The notes beneath the pieces were generated by a model. It was not told the origin of the DNA. It saw nothing but the letters and a program-made list of their open reading frames with translations, and ran no database searches. From NCBI GenBank assembly GCA_046313435.1, contig JBKBYG010000002.1, positions 1 through 64,000 on the forward strand: 64,000 bases of DNA, read 5' to 3'. Source of the DNA: JBKBYG01 sp046313435 (lineage in GTDB: Bacteria > Pseudomonadota > Alphaproteobacteria > Rickettsiales > Arcanibacteraceae). Below, piece after piece: positions 33,935 through 42,331 of this stretch; positions within the stretch are counted from its first letter, which is position 1, and each line of letters starts with the position of its first letter. Position numbers and translations under genes: made by a program.

Positions 33935-35755
33935 ATGTGTGGAATAATAGGGATAATAAGTAATAAGCTGGTTGCAGAAGATTTAATTGCAGGATTAAAG
34001 CGTTTAGAATATAGAGGTTATGATTCAGCAGGTATTGCTTTAATTGAAAATGGTAAAATTAATCTATTAAAGTCTCAAGGTAAAGTTAAAAATCTTGAGG
34101 AAAAATATCAGCAGAGCCCATTAAAAGGCAATATAGGAATTGCTCATACAAGGTGGGCAACGCATGGTGTCCCAAATACTATTAATGCACATCCGCATGT
34201 AAATGGAAAGGTAGCAGTAGTTCATAATGGAATTATTGAGAATTTTGCAGAAATTAAATCTGAGCTTATTGAAACAGGTGCAGTATTTTTAAGTGATACT
34301 GATACTGAGGTGATATTGCAGCTTATTACAAAATATCTGGAAGAGGGACTAGATGAATTAGAAGCAACAAAGAAGGCATTTAGTAGATTCAAAGGTAGTT
34401 ATGCTGTTGGGATTATATTTGCCGGAAATGAAGATTTAATAATAGGAATTAAAAAAGGTGCTCCATTATTAATAGGATATGGACAGGGTGAAATATATTT
34501 AGGCTCTGACAACTACGCGCTAGCTTCATTTACTGATAAAGTTTCTTATCTTGAAGAAGGAGATATAGTAGTATTGACTAGAAACTCTGCAAAATTTTAT
34601 GATTTTAATTATAAGGAAGTTACACGCGAAGTTAACATCGTTGATAATAAAATATTAAATGCTGAAAAAGGAAATTACTCTCATTTTATGCTTAAAGAAA
34701 TTTTTGAGCAGCCTATAACTTTAGCCACTAGTTTAAATTCATATATGAATGCGGGTTTAAATGGGAAATTATCCAAAATATCCATTTTAGCAAACAAAGT
34801 TAATAAAATTAATATTATTGGATGTGGTACTTCATATTATGCTGGAATGGTTGCAAAATATTGGTTTGAAGAATTTACAAATATTACTGTTGAAATTGAT
34901 ATTGCATCAGAATTTCGATACAGAAATAAGAAACTAAATTCTAATGAGTTATCTATTTTCATCTCACAATCAGGTGAAACTGCTGATAGTCTGGCTGCCA
35001 TGCATTATGCTAAAGAGCATGGTCAATATTGCTTATCCATCATTAATGTTAAAGAAAGTAGCATGGCGCGCTTAGCAGATGATTATTTAGAGATATTTGC
35101 AGGACTTGAAATAGGAGTGGCCTCAACAAAAGCATTTACTGCTCAACTCTCAACTTTAGCTGTATTAATTTTATCAATAGCTAAAATGAAAAACACTTTA
35201 TCAGAAATAGATATAAAAACTTTAAATGATTGTTTGAAAGAAATCCCGGGCAGAGTAAATAGCATTCTAAATCTGGACAACTCAATAAAATTAGTAGCTG
35301 AAGATCTAGCTAATGCTAAAAATGTATTATACACTGCGCGAGGAATTTCATACGCAGTTGCTTTAGAAGCTGCGCTAAAATTGAAAGAGCTTTCTTATAT
35401 TCATGCTGAAGGAATTGCTGCCGGTGAATTGAAACATGGTACTATTGCTTTAATTGATAATGATATATTAGTTATAGCCCTCATTCCGCACGATAGACTA
35501 TTTGAAAAGACTTTGTCTAATTTAAACGAAATAGCGGCAAGAGGAGGAAAAATTATAGCAATTACTGATGAACTTGGTGCAAAAGAACTAAAAGATATAT
35601 GCTATAAGGTTATAACACTTCCAACCTCTAATCCATTTATTAATCCTATACTATATACAATACCTGTCCAATTGCTTGCTTATCATACTGCAGTATTTAA
35701 AGGTAATGATGTTGATCAACCAAGGAATTTGGCAAAATCAGTAACGGTAGAATAA
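33935..35755 (+). CDS. glmS: Glutamine-fructose-6-phosphate aminotransferase
   Basis: Makes glucosamine-6-phosphate, the first step to UDP-GlcNAc for peptidoglycan and lipid A. The 606-residue protein starts MCGIIGIIS with the nucleophilic Cys exposed after Met removal. It has LEYRGYDSAGIA, HTRWATHG and HNGIIENF in the glutaminase domain, then two SIS sugar-isomerase domains (IIGCGTSYYAGMVAKYW, ISQSGETADSLAA, GIAAGELKHGTIALID) and the conserved C-terminal DQPRNLAKSVTVE. The leader is short and shows no ribozyme/riboswitch that I can recognise. Confidence 0.96.
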   Translation: MCGIIGIISNKLVAEDLIAGLKRLEYRGYDSAGIALIENGKINLLKSQGKVKNLEEKYQQSPLKGNIGIAHTRWATHGVPNTINAHPHVNGKVAVVHNGIIENFAEIKSELIETGAVFLSDTDTEVILQLITKYLEEGLDELEATKKAFSRFKGSYAVGIIFAGNEDLIIGIKKGAPLLIGYGQGEIYLGSDNYALASFTDKVSYLEEGDIVVLTRNSAKFYDFNYKEVTREVNIVDNKILNAEKGNYSHFMLKEIFEQPITLATSLNSYMNAGLNGKLSKISILANKVNKINIIGCGTSYYAGMVAKYWFEEFTNITVEIDIASEFRYRNKKLNSNELSIFISQSGETADSLAAMHYAKEHGQYCLSIINVKESSMARLADDYLEIFAGLEIGVASTKAFTAQLSTLAVLILSIAKMKNTLSEIDIKTLNDCLKEIPGRVNSILNLDNSIKLVAEDLANAKNVLYTARGISYAVALEAALKLKELSYIHAEGIAAGELKHGTIALIDNDILVIALIPHDRLFEKTLSNLNEIAARGGKIIAITDELGAKELKDICYKVITLPTSNPFINPILYTIPVQLLAYHTAVFKGNDVDQPRNLAKSVTVE

Positions 35756-35764
35756 GGTTTTAAC

Positions 35765-35785
35765 AGAAGCAGATTGGATGCTTCT
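35765..35785 (+). terminator. Small hairpin after glmS
   Basis: AGAAGCA (35765-35771) pairs with TGCTTCT (35779-35785), a 7-bp stem with a 7-nt loop right after the glmS stop. No long T-run follows, so termination is only plausible. Confidence 0.4.
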
Positions 35786-35805
35786 ATTAAAGCTAACAAC
35801 GATGT

Positions 35806-37317
35806 TTAAGATCTTCCTAAATTCACTTTAGTAGCAATTTTACTTGCAAATTTTGTAGCATATGGCTCAATTTTTTCAATTGCTTTAGAAGTTGCGCCTA
35901 AAGCTAGGGTCGCTGCGCCTATAGGTAATAGTAAAGTTGCTGCAGTACTTGCCATTGGCGCTGCCGCAATTGTTCCAACGGTTGCAGCTGAAGAAATTAA
36001 TATGCCTTGAGTTATTGTTTTGCCAAACTCATATATTGCATTTTTTGCAATTTCCATTTTAGGTTTGTTTGCTCTAATATCATTATATATGCTTACACTT
36101 GCTTTAATTGTTGCAGCTAAAAGTATAATTGGTGTAGAACTCCTGATAAATCCTTTAATTACTGAGCCTGATTTTTCTGTGATTTGTAATTTACTTAGAT
36201 TATTATCTAAAGCTGAAGCAAACTTAGTAATTACAGGTTTAAAATGCTGTATAACTTTATCATAACCATACGCTATAGTTGGATTAGTCATGATTTTTTC
36301 AGAAAAAACTACAGCTGGTACAAATATATTTTTATAGTTTAATAATTTGTTTTTAATATCAAAAAATTTAAAACTTATATTCTGATCAGCATATTTATGT
36401 TCAGCGGATGAGTTTTTATTATCCTGCTTATTACCTCGATTAGGGGCAGCATTATTATTTAAGATCTCTGTTTTCGCTAATAAGTCATATTTGGCTGCTT
36501 GAGCGATGTCCTGAGTTATGCCTATTCCTTCTCTGTAACATTTAGCAACTTCAAGCTGTGCTTGCTTATGTCCATTATCAGCAGCTTTTTTATAATGGAA
36601 AAAAGCCTCTTTTGAGTCCTGAGGAACGTAATCGTCATCAGCATCAAATGTTACAAACGACTGATCAGAAGCTTCTTTTACATTTTTTCTAAGTAAATTT
36701 AAACCTGTGCTATACATTGTTCCCAACAGGTACTGCGCTTCAGCATGGTTTTGTCCAGCAGCTTGTGTAAACCAGTGTTTAGCAAGTTTGTATTCTTTTC
36801 TTCTATAGCAGTATTGTCCACATTTGTATTGAGCTTCTTTATGTCCTTGATTTGCGGCTTTAAAATAGTCGTCACTTAACTCAGCTAACTTATAGGTAGC
36901 TTCAATGTTGCCTGCTCTTTCAGATTTTTCAAACCATTCTTTAGCAGCTTTTATATTTTGTGCCATTAGGAGTAATAGTCCTAATTCATATTGAGCTTTT
37001 TCATGACCCTGTATAGCAGCTTTTTCAAAAAACTCTCTAGCTTTATTAACATCTTTCTCGCAAGCGACTCCATATAGATAAAATCTTCCTAACATATATT
37101 GAGCCTGGACAGATCCTGTTTGGGCTGCTTCATTAAAGAAGTTAAAGGCTTCGGTATAGTTCCCGGATTCATAATAACAGTAAGCTAATTGAGTCTGATA
37201 GTAGTTTCTAAAATTTAGGTCTAAATGAGGATTTGAAAGCTGATTAAATAAATATTGTATTTTATCTTCTTTAGCGCTTGAAACAATAGGTTGTTTAACA
37301 GAAATATTTTTTTTCAT
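35806..37317 (-). CDS. Sel1-repeat protein fused to Gly/Ala-rich membrane module
   Basis: 503 residues. Residues ~45-290 carry about six Sel1-like repeats (AQYMLGRFYLYGVACEKDVNKAREFFEKAA; AQYLLGTMYSTGLNLL; AQLEVAKCYREGIGITQDIAQAAKY). After an Asn-rich linker, residues ~325-503 match the stand-alone protein at 4721-5503: IFVPAVVFSEKIM, RSSTPIILLAATIKASVSIYNDIRA, then an Ala/Gly-rich hydrophobic stretch (SSAATVGTIAAAPMASTAA). Sel1 repeats bind protein partners; the C-terminal part looks membrane-active. It has no signal peptide. It lies directly downstream of fabH, where ihfA is usually found in Alphaproteobacteria. Confidence 0.8.
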   Translation of the reverse strand: MKKNISVKQPIVSSAKEDKIQYLFNQLSNPHLDLNFRNYYQTQLAYCYYESGNYTEAFNFFNEAAQTGSVQAQYMLGRFYLYGVACEKDVNKAREFFEKAAIQGHEKAQYELGLLLLMAQNIKAAKEWFEKSERAGNIEATYKLAELSDDYFKAANQGHKEAQYKCGQYCYRRKEYKLAKHWFTQAAGQNHAEAQYLLGTMYSTGLNLLRKNVKEASDQSFVTFDADDDYVPQDSKEAFFHYKKAADNGHKQAQLEVAKCYREGIGITQDIAQAAKYDLLAKTEILNNNAAPNRGNKQDNKNSSAEHKYADQNISFKFFDIKNKLLNYKNIFVPAVVFSEKIMTNPTIAYGYDKVIQHFKPVITKFASALDNNLSKLQITEKSGSVIKGFIRSSTPIILLAATIKASVSIYNDIRANKPKMEIAKNAIYEFGKTITQGILISSAATVGTIAAAPMASTAATLLLPIGAATLALGATSKAIEKIEPYATKFASKIATKVNLGRS

Positions 37318-37384
37318 ATCTTTACAGGAATATTATATTATTAGCTTTTTAGGTTAACAAACTTATTAACAATTGTCAATAAAT

Positions 37385-38344
37385 TTAAATATTCCATTTA
37401 AGTAAGCTTGAGCCCCAAGTGAGTCCGCCACCAAAAGCAGTTAAAGCAATTAGATCATTTTTTTTGAATTTGCTATGTTCTGCAGCAATAGCTAATGGAA
37501 TAGAGGCAGCAGAGGTATTTGCATGTTTATCAATTGTAATGATAACCTTATCTTCAGGAAAGTCCATTTTTTTTGCGACCCCAGACAAAATACGAATATT
37601 AGCTTGATGAGGTACAAGATAATTAACATTATCTATTGTCAAATTATGTTGAGTAAGTAAGTTTAAAGTAGTAGTTGCCATTTTATCTACCGCATGTCTT
37701 AAAAGCTCTCTACCATTCATTTTTACTATACCTGCAGTTTTATTTAAACATACGCCACCATCAGTGTATAATAAATTTCCGTAATTTCCGTCTGATTCAA
37801 TTTTGCTAGCAATTATTCCTGTTGCTTCATTAGTTTTTGATAGGATCAAAGCACCAGCTCCATCTCCAAATAATATACATGTTGATCTATCATTCCAGTC
37901 CACAATTTTTGACATGCTATCAACGCCAATAACTATTACATTATTAGCTTGTCCAGTTTTAATAAAATTATCTGCAACAGTTAATGCGTATATAAAGCCA
38001 GTACATACTGCTTGTATATCAAAAGCTGCTCCTTTGGTAATTCCAAGTTTAGCTTGTACTTTGGTAGCAGTTGAGGGGAAGGTATTATCTGGGGTTGTAG
38101 TAGCAACAATAATTAGATCAATATCTTCTTTAGTTAACTGAGAATTTTCTAAAGCAGTCTTTGCAGCGTTATAAGCCATGTCAGAGCTATATTCACCATC
38201 GGCAACTAAATGACGTTGTTTGATTCCTGTTCTTTGAACAATCCATTCATCTGTGGTATCAAGAATTTGTTCTAAATCAAAATTTGTAACGATTTTTGAT
38301 GGAAGATAATGGCCTACAGAACTAATATAAGAATTAATTGTCAT
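37385..38344 (-). CDS. fabH: 3-oxoacyl-ACP synthase III
   Basis: Condenses acetyl-CoA with malonyl-ACP to start fatty acid synthesis. The Cys-His-Asn triad is visible in VCTGFIYALT, PHQANIRILSG and HANTSAASIPLA. TTDEWIVQRTGI and FGDGAGALIL are family signatures. I chose ATG 38344 (MTINSYISS), since homologues start here; ATGs at 38353 and 38359 would add three or five residues. The start overlaps the end of plsX by 11 bases, so the two are coupled in the rpmF-plsX-fabH operon. Confidence 0.94.
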   Translation of the reverse strand: MTINSYISSVGHYLPSKIVTNFDLEQILDTTDEWIVQRTGIKQRHLVADGEYSSDMAYNAAKTALENSQLTKEDIDLIIVATTTPDNTFPSTATKVQAKLGITKGAAFDIQAVCTGFIYALTVADNFIKTGQANNVIVIGVDSMSKIVDWNDRSTCILFGDGAGALILSKTNEATGIIASKIESDGNYGNLLYTDGGVCLNKTAGIVKMNGRELLRHAVDKMATTTLNLLTQHNLTIDNVNYLVPHQANIRILSGVAKKMDFPEDKVIITIDKHANTSAASIPLAIAAEHSKFKKNDLIALTAFGGGLTWGSSLLKWNI

Positions 38345-39389
38345 TTTTATCATTTCCATTGAGATGACCAGATAAATCTAATTCGCTAATAATTTTCTCA
38401 TTTATATTATTTGCTGCGAGCTCTGCTGCAACAAATATTGCATTTGCAAAGCCTGCTGAATCAGAAGATCCATGGCTCTTGATTATTATGCCATTTAATC
38501 CTAAAAACATTGCGCCATTATATCTGCGTGCATCAATATGCGTAAATATTTTTTTTAAAGAAGTTTTCGCAAGTAAATATCCAATCTTAGCAAAAATGGA
38601 ATTATTAAAAGCACGTTTCATAAATTCTTTGCAAAGATGGGCAGTGCCTTCTGCGGTCTTTAGAGCTATATTCCCTGAAAATCCATCTGTAACTACTACA
38701 TCAACAATGCCTTCAGCGATATCATTGCCTTCTATATAGCCATAAAACTTAAAACCATTTTGAAGATTTTTAAGCATATTGCCTGCGTCTTTTACTACTT
38801 CATTGCCTTTTTCATCCTCAGAGCCAATATTAAGTAACCCTATTGTAGGTGTTTCCTTTTCGAGTATTACTTTTGCAAAAGCATCACCCATTATTGCAAA
38901 TTCAAATAGGTTATTTGCATCGCATATAGAATTTGCCCCTAAGTCAAGCATGACTAATTTACCTTTTAATGTAGGTATTAAAGTTGCTATTGCAGGCCTT
39001 GAAATGTTAGGAAGGGTTCTAAGGAGTATCTTCGATATAGCCATTAAAGCACCAGTATTCCCTGAAGAAACGCAAGCTGATGCTTCTTTGTCTTTTACTG
39101 CTTTAATAGCTAAGCCCATACTTGAGTCGCGTCCGTTTCTTAATGCAACTGAGGGCTTAGTTGTAGGAGATATGGATTTATCTGTATGAATTATAATTGA
39201 TGAATTTTTAACCTTTTTATATTTATTTAATAAAGGTGAAATTAATTCCTCATTTCCATATATTTTAAAATTTAATTCTGAATAATTTTCAAGTGCAATT
39301 TCTGCGCCCTCAATTACAGAGGTAGGAGCATGATCTCCTCCCATTGCATCTAAAGCAATTATTAAATTATGATATTTAGGAGAAGTCAC
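38334..39389 (-). CDS. plsX: Phosphate acyltransferase PlsX
   Basis: Converts acyl-ACP to acyl-phosphate for phospholipid synthesis. The 351-residue protein shows IALDAMGGDHAP, ACVSSGNTGALMA, RPAIATLIPT, DLGAN, VVTDGFSGNIALKTAEG and GLNGIIIKSHGSSD. It sits between rpmF and fabH, the conserved bacterial order. Confidence 0.96.
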   Translation of the reverse strand: MTSPKYHNLIIALDAMGGDHAPTSVIEGAEIALENYSELNFKIYGNEELISPLLNKYKKVKNSSIIIHTDKSISPTTKPSVALRNGRDSSMGLAIKAVKDKEASACVSSGNTGALMAISKILLRTLPNISRPAIATLIPTLKGKLVMLDLGANSICDANNLFEFAIMGDAFAKVILEKETPTIGLLNIGSEDEKGNEVVKDAGNMLKNLQNGFKFYGYIEGNDIAEGIVDVVVTDGFSGNIALKTAEGTAHLCKEFMKRAFNNSIFAKIGYLLAKTSLKKIFTHIDARRYNGAMFLGLNGIIIKSHGSSDSAGFANAIFVAAELAANNINEKIISELDLSGHLNGNDKNDN

Positions 39390-39427
39390 CGATTATAATC
39401 AATAAAATTATTAATTAAACTTTGAAA

Positions 39428-39634
39428 TTAAGCTTCTTCGTTTTCGTTATTATTTTCGGCCTTAGGCGTAATAACTTGACGTTTGTTATAATATCCATCA
39501 GATAATGATATATGATGGGGTAATTTATATTCACCCGTTGTAGCATCTACCACAACATTGATTTTTTTTAAAGCGTCATGCGAACGGCGCATATTACGTC
39601 TTGAACTTGAGGTTCGTTTCTTAGGAACAGCCAT
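39428..39634 (-). CDS. rpmF: 50S ribosomal protein L32
   Basis: 68 residues. MAVPKKRTSSSRRNMRRSHD is the standard L32 N-terminus; LPHHISLSDGYYNKRQV matches the C-terminal half of the alphaproteobacterial, zinc-free form. An acidic tail (NNENEEA) is an extra. It heads the rpmF-plsX-fabH operon, with AGAGAT before the ATG. Confidence 0.96.
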   Translation of the reverse strand: MAVPKKRTSSSRRNMRRSHDALKKINVVVDATTGEYKLPHHISLSDGYYNKRQVITPKAENNNENEEA

Positions 39635-39941
39635 TTTATTTAAATCTCTTTCTTAATATATTGTTATTAAAAATTTGGTTGAGAAAAACTCTTTATAATA
39701 TAATTTATAAATAATTTTTTATTTATGTTTGTGAGTTATAATATAATCTCAAAACTAAATCCAGTTAAAAAACTACTATTTATTGATTTTTTTTTACTAT
39801 TAATTTATAAGTCAATAAAATTAGATAATCAGGATACATTAAATTTAGCTTATTTTTTTAATTTAATTAATGTAAAATGAGCTTTGTGTATGCCAGTAAA
39901 AATTTAGTTTGTTAAAAAATGGATATGTTAAGAGACAATAT
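39635..39941. other. Divergent intergenic region rpmF/bamE
   Basis: About 300 bp of very AT-rich DNA between two divergent genes. It presumably holds both promoters, but the sequence is too AT-rich to single out -35/-10 pairs with confidence. No RNA gene or repeat is seen. Confidence 0.5.
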
Positions 39942-40409
39942 ATGATGAAATTAGTAAAAATTATTAGTTTAGTATTTATACTAAATTTAGTGTTAACCGC
40001 TTGTGTAAAGAATAATAAGACTAAAGGATTTTATTTTGTAAAGTCGAATTTTGCACTTGTTAAGGAACAAATTAATAATAAACAAGATGCTTTAAATATT
40101 CTTGGAAGTCCTTCATCTGTTTCTAGTTTCGGAGGAGAAACATGGTATTATATATCTTCAAAAGAAGAATCTGTTGCGTTTTTTAATCCAAAGCTTATCG
40201 AGCAATATGTAATAGCCTTAAAATTTGATAATAACGATAATCTTTCAGATATAAAACAGTATGATCTAAAAGATGGAGTTGAGATTGAATTTAAAGAGGA
40301 TTTTACACATACAGGAGGTGATAAAAGAGGCGTAATTAAAAATATGATAAATAACATGGGACGCTTTAATAATAATTCAAGAAAAACCGGTGTTAAAAAG
40401 GGCTATTAA
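39942..40409 (+). CDS. bamE: Outer-membrane assembly lipoprotein BamE (SmpA/OmlA)
   Basis: Lipoprotein of the beta-barrel assembly machine. The start MMKLVKIISLVFILNLVLTAC ends in a lipobox LTAC, so the mature protein would be lipidated. KEQINNKQDALNILGSPSSVSSFGGETWYYIS is the BamE fold, with the LGSPS and WYYI patches. A C-terminal extension (THTGGDKRGVIKNMINNMGRF) is typical of alphaproteobacterial versions. I chose ATG 39942 over TTG 39909 because it puts the signal peptide at the start and AAGAGA lies upstream. Confidence 0.88.
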   Translation: MMKLVKIISLVFILNLVLTACVKNNKTKGFYFVKSNFALVKEQINNKQDALNILGSPSSVSSFGGETWYYISSKEESVAFFNPKLIEQYVIALKFDNNDNLSDIKQYDLKDGVEIEFKEDFTHTGGDKRGVIKNMINNMGRFNNNSRKTGVKKGY

Positions 40410-40421
40410 AATGAGAATAGG

Positions 40422-40453
40422 AGCTTGAGATTCAATTATCTTAATCTCAAGCT
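40422..40453 (+). terminator. Terminator after bamE
   Basis: AGCTTGAGATT (40422-40432) pairs exactly with AATCTCAAGCT (40443-40453), an 11-bp stem with a 10-nt loop followed by TCTTCCTTATTTT. Confidence 0.65.
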
Positions 40454-40931
40454 TCTTCCTTATTTTATGAAGTGAAAATAATTATCTATTCAAGCAAAAC
40501 CACTAGTATTAAATTATGTAAAATCTTCAAAATTCTGACTATCTAAATCTTATTAATTTCTGTTAATAAAAAATTCTTTTAAAATTTGTTATTTAATACT
40601 TGACCAACATCGATCTTCTGGATAATTTGGCTTCATTAACTAAATAATGATAAGGATGGAATTGTAAATTTATCAACAATAAATCTGTATTTTATCATAA
40701 CAGGTAATATTTTAATAGTTTTTCTCAAATAAAGGTTAAAAATTTGATCTAATTAACTTTAAATTTACTTGTTATATTTATCTTAATATAGATTAACTAT
40801 AATTGATATAATAAGAGGTTTGAAAAATTTAATGCTATGAAAAAAATGTCACATATATTTGCATCGAGTTTTTCAATTAAATCTTATCCATTATTATTAA
40901 GTAGTTTCCTTTTAATTACGGAAAACTGAAT
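40454..40931. other. Leader region upstream of the dcw cluster; mraZ absent
   Basis: About 480 bp of AT-rich DNA without a recognisable gene or RNA. At the place where mraZ normally sits there is only a 30-codon frame (ATG 40837 to TGA 40929, MKKMSHIFASSFSIKSYPLL...), ending two bases before the rsmH start. That frame has no clear ribosome binding site and could be a leader peptide or chance. Confidence 0.45.
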
Positions 40932-41879
40932 ATGTATATTCAAGCTCTTCAAGATCCTCCCCATCAATCAGTAATGCTCGAAGAGGCTTTATATTATTTA
41001 AATCCTGAACCAGGTAAAATATATGTTGATTGTACATTTGGTGCTGGAGGATATAGTAAAGCAATTTTAAATAAAGCAGATTGTAATTTATTTGCAATTG
41101 ATCGTGATCCTGATGTAGAAAAATTTGCAAATATTATTGCAAAAGATTTTTCTAAATTTAAATTCAGTTTAGGGAAATTTAGTGAAATTTCTTCAATATT
41201 AAACAGTTATAATATTAGTAAGGTTGATGGGATCATACTTGATCTAGGGGTATCATCAATGCAACTTGATACACGCTCTAGAGGCTTCTCTTTCATGGAA
41301 TCAGCTTATTTAGATATGAGAATGGGAAAAGAAGGAAGAGATGCAGCATATGTGGTAAATAATTATACTGAACAAGAACTTGCAGATATAATTTATTATT
41401 TTGGGGATGAAAAAGATGCACGTAAAATAGCTCGAAAAATTTGTAATGAGCGTGAAAAAGCCGAGATTGCTACTACTGAAAAGCTTGCTGAGATAATACG
41501 CTCAGTAAAATCAAAAAAATATAGTAAAATTGATCCTGCAACTAAAACTTTTCAAGCTTTTAGAATATATGTAAATGATGAGCTTGAAGAACTGAAAACT
41601 ATTATCAATCAGGTTGATAATTTACTTAATGAAAATGGAAGACTAGTAATAGTATCATTCCATTCTTTAGAAGATAAGATTGTAAAAGACTTTATTAATA
41701 TAAAATTAGGCAAAAATAGAGCAACTTCACGACATGTGCCTATCTTTAATGATGATTTTCGTTCAAATTATATTTCTTTAACAAAAGGGGCTGGTAAGCC
41801 AAGTGAAGATGAAGTAAAATCTAATCCTAGAAGTAGATCAGCTAGACTTCGAGCAATTGAAAAAATAGGAAATGCATAA
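40932..41879 (+). CDS. rsmH: 16S rRNA m4C1402 methyltransferase RsmH (MraW)
   Basis: 315 residues; N4-methylates C1402 of 16S rRNA. HQSVMLEEALYYLNP, the SAM motif DCTFGAGGYSKAIL, DGIILDLGVSSMQLDTRSRGFSF, FQAFRIYVNDELEELK and VSFHSLEDKIVKDF are all diagnostic. It opens a shortened division/cell-wall cluster and overlaps ftsL by one base. Confidence 0.96.
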   Translation: MYIQALQDPPHQSVMLEEALYYLNPEPGKIYVDCTFGAGGYSKAILNKADCNLFAIDRDPDVEKFANIIAKDFSKFKFSLGKFSEISSILNSYNISKVDGIILDLGVSSMQLDTRSRGFSFMESAYLDMRMGKEGRDAAYVVNNYTEQELADIIYYFGDEKDARKIARKICNEREKAEIATTEKLAEIIRSVKSKKYSKIDPATKTFQAFRIYVNDELEELKTIINQVDNLLNENGRLVIVSFHSLEDKIVKDFINIKLGKNRATSRHVPIFNDDFRSNYISLTKGAGKPSEDEVKSNPRSRSARLRAIEKIGNA

Positions 41880-42325
41880 TGATAAATCCTATAAATATTA
41901 TTGGAGTAATTATAGTAATATCAAGTGCATTTGGATTATTTCAGGTTAAATATCATGTGCAAAATTTGAGGAAGGATTTAATTGAATTAACAAAGCATTT
42001 AGATCAAGAAAAAGAATCTATTCATGTATTAAAAGCAGAATGGGCTTATCTTACAGAGCCTAAAAAACTCAGAGAAATTACAGCAGAACATCTAAATCTT
42101 GAAGCAGTAAAAGTTAAACAAATGCGTAAATTAATAAACAATTTACCATTGGAATTAGCAGAAATTGAACCAGAAATAGTAGAAAGAAAGTTTGCTCAAA
42201 ATCCTGAAAATACTAATAAAAACCCTAAGCTGCTAAATAAAAATAATAAAAGTCATAACATTGATTTAGTCAAAAATAGAATTATTAAACAATCTAAGCC
42301 TAAATTAGCTAAAATAAAATTTTAA
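41879..42325 (+). CDS. ftsL: Cell division protein FtsL
   Basis: 148 residues. A single N-terminal membrane helix (INIIGVIIVISSAFGLFQVKY) is followed by a coiled coil (NLRKDLIELTKHLDQEKESIHVLKAEWAYLTEPKKLREI), the FtsL layout; LKAEWAYLTEPxxL is typical of alphaproteobacterial FtsL. It scaffolds FtsQB and FtsWI in the divisome. The Lys/Asn-rich C-terminal tail is poorly conserved. The position between rsmH and ftsI supports the call. Confidence 0.85.
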   Translation: MINPINIIGVIIVISSAFGLFQVKYHVQNLRKDLIELTKHLDQEKESIHVLKAEWAYLTEPKKLREITAEHLNLEAVKVKQMRKLINNLPLELAEIEPEIVERKFAQNPENTNKNPKLLNKNNKSHNIDLVKNRIIKQSKPKLAKIKF

Positions 42326-42331
42326 TTTAAT

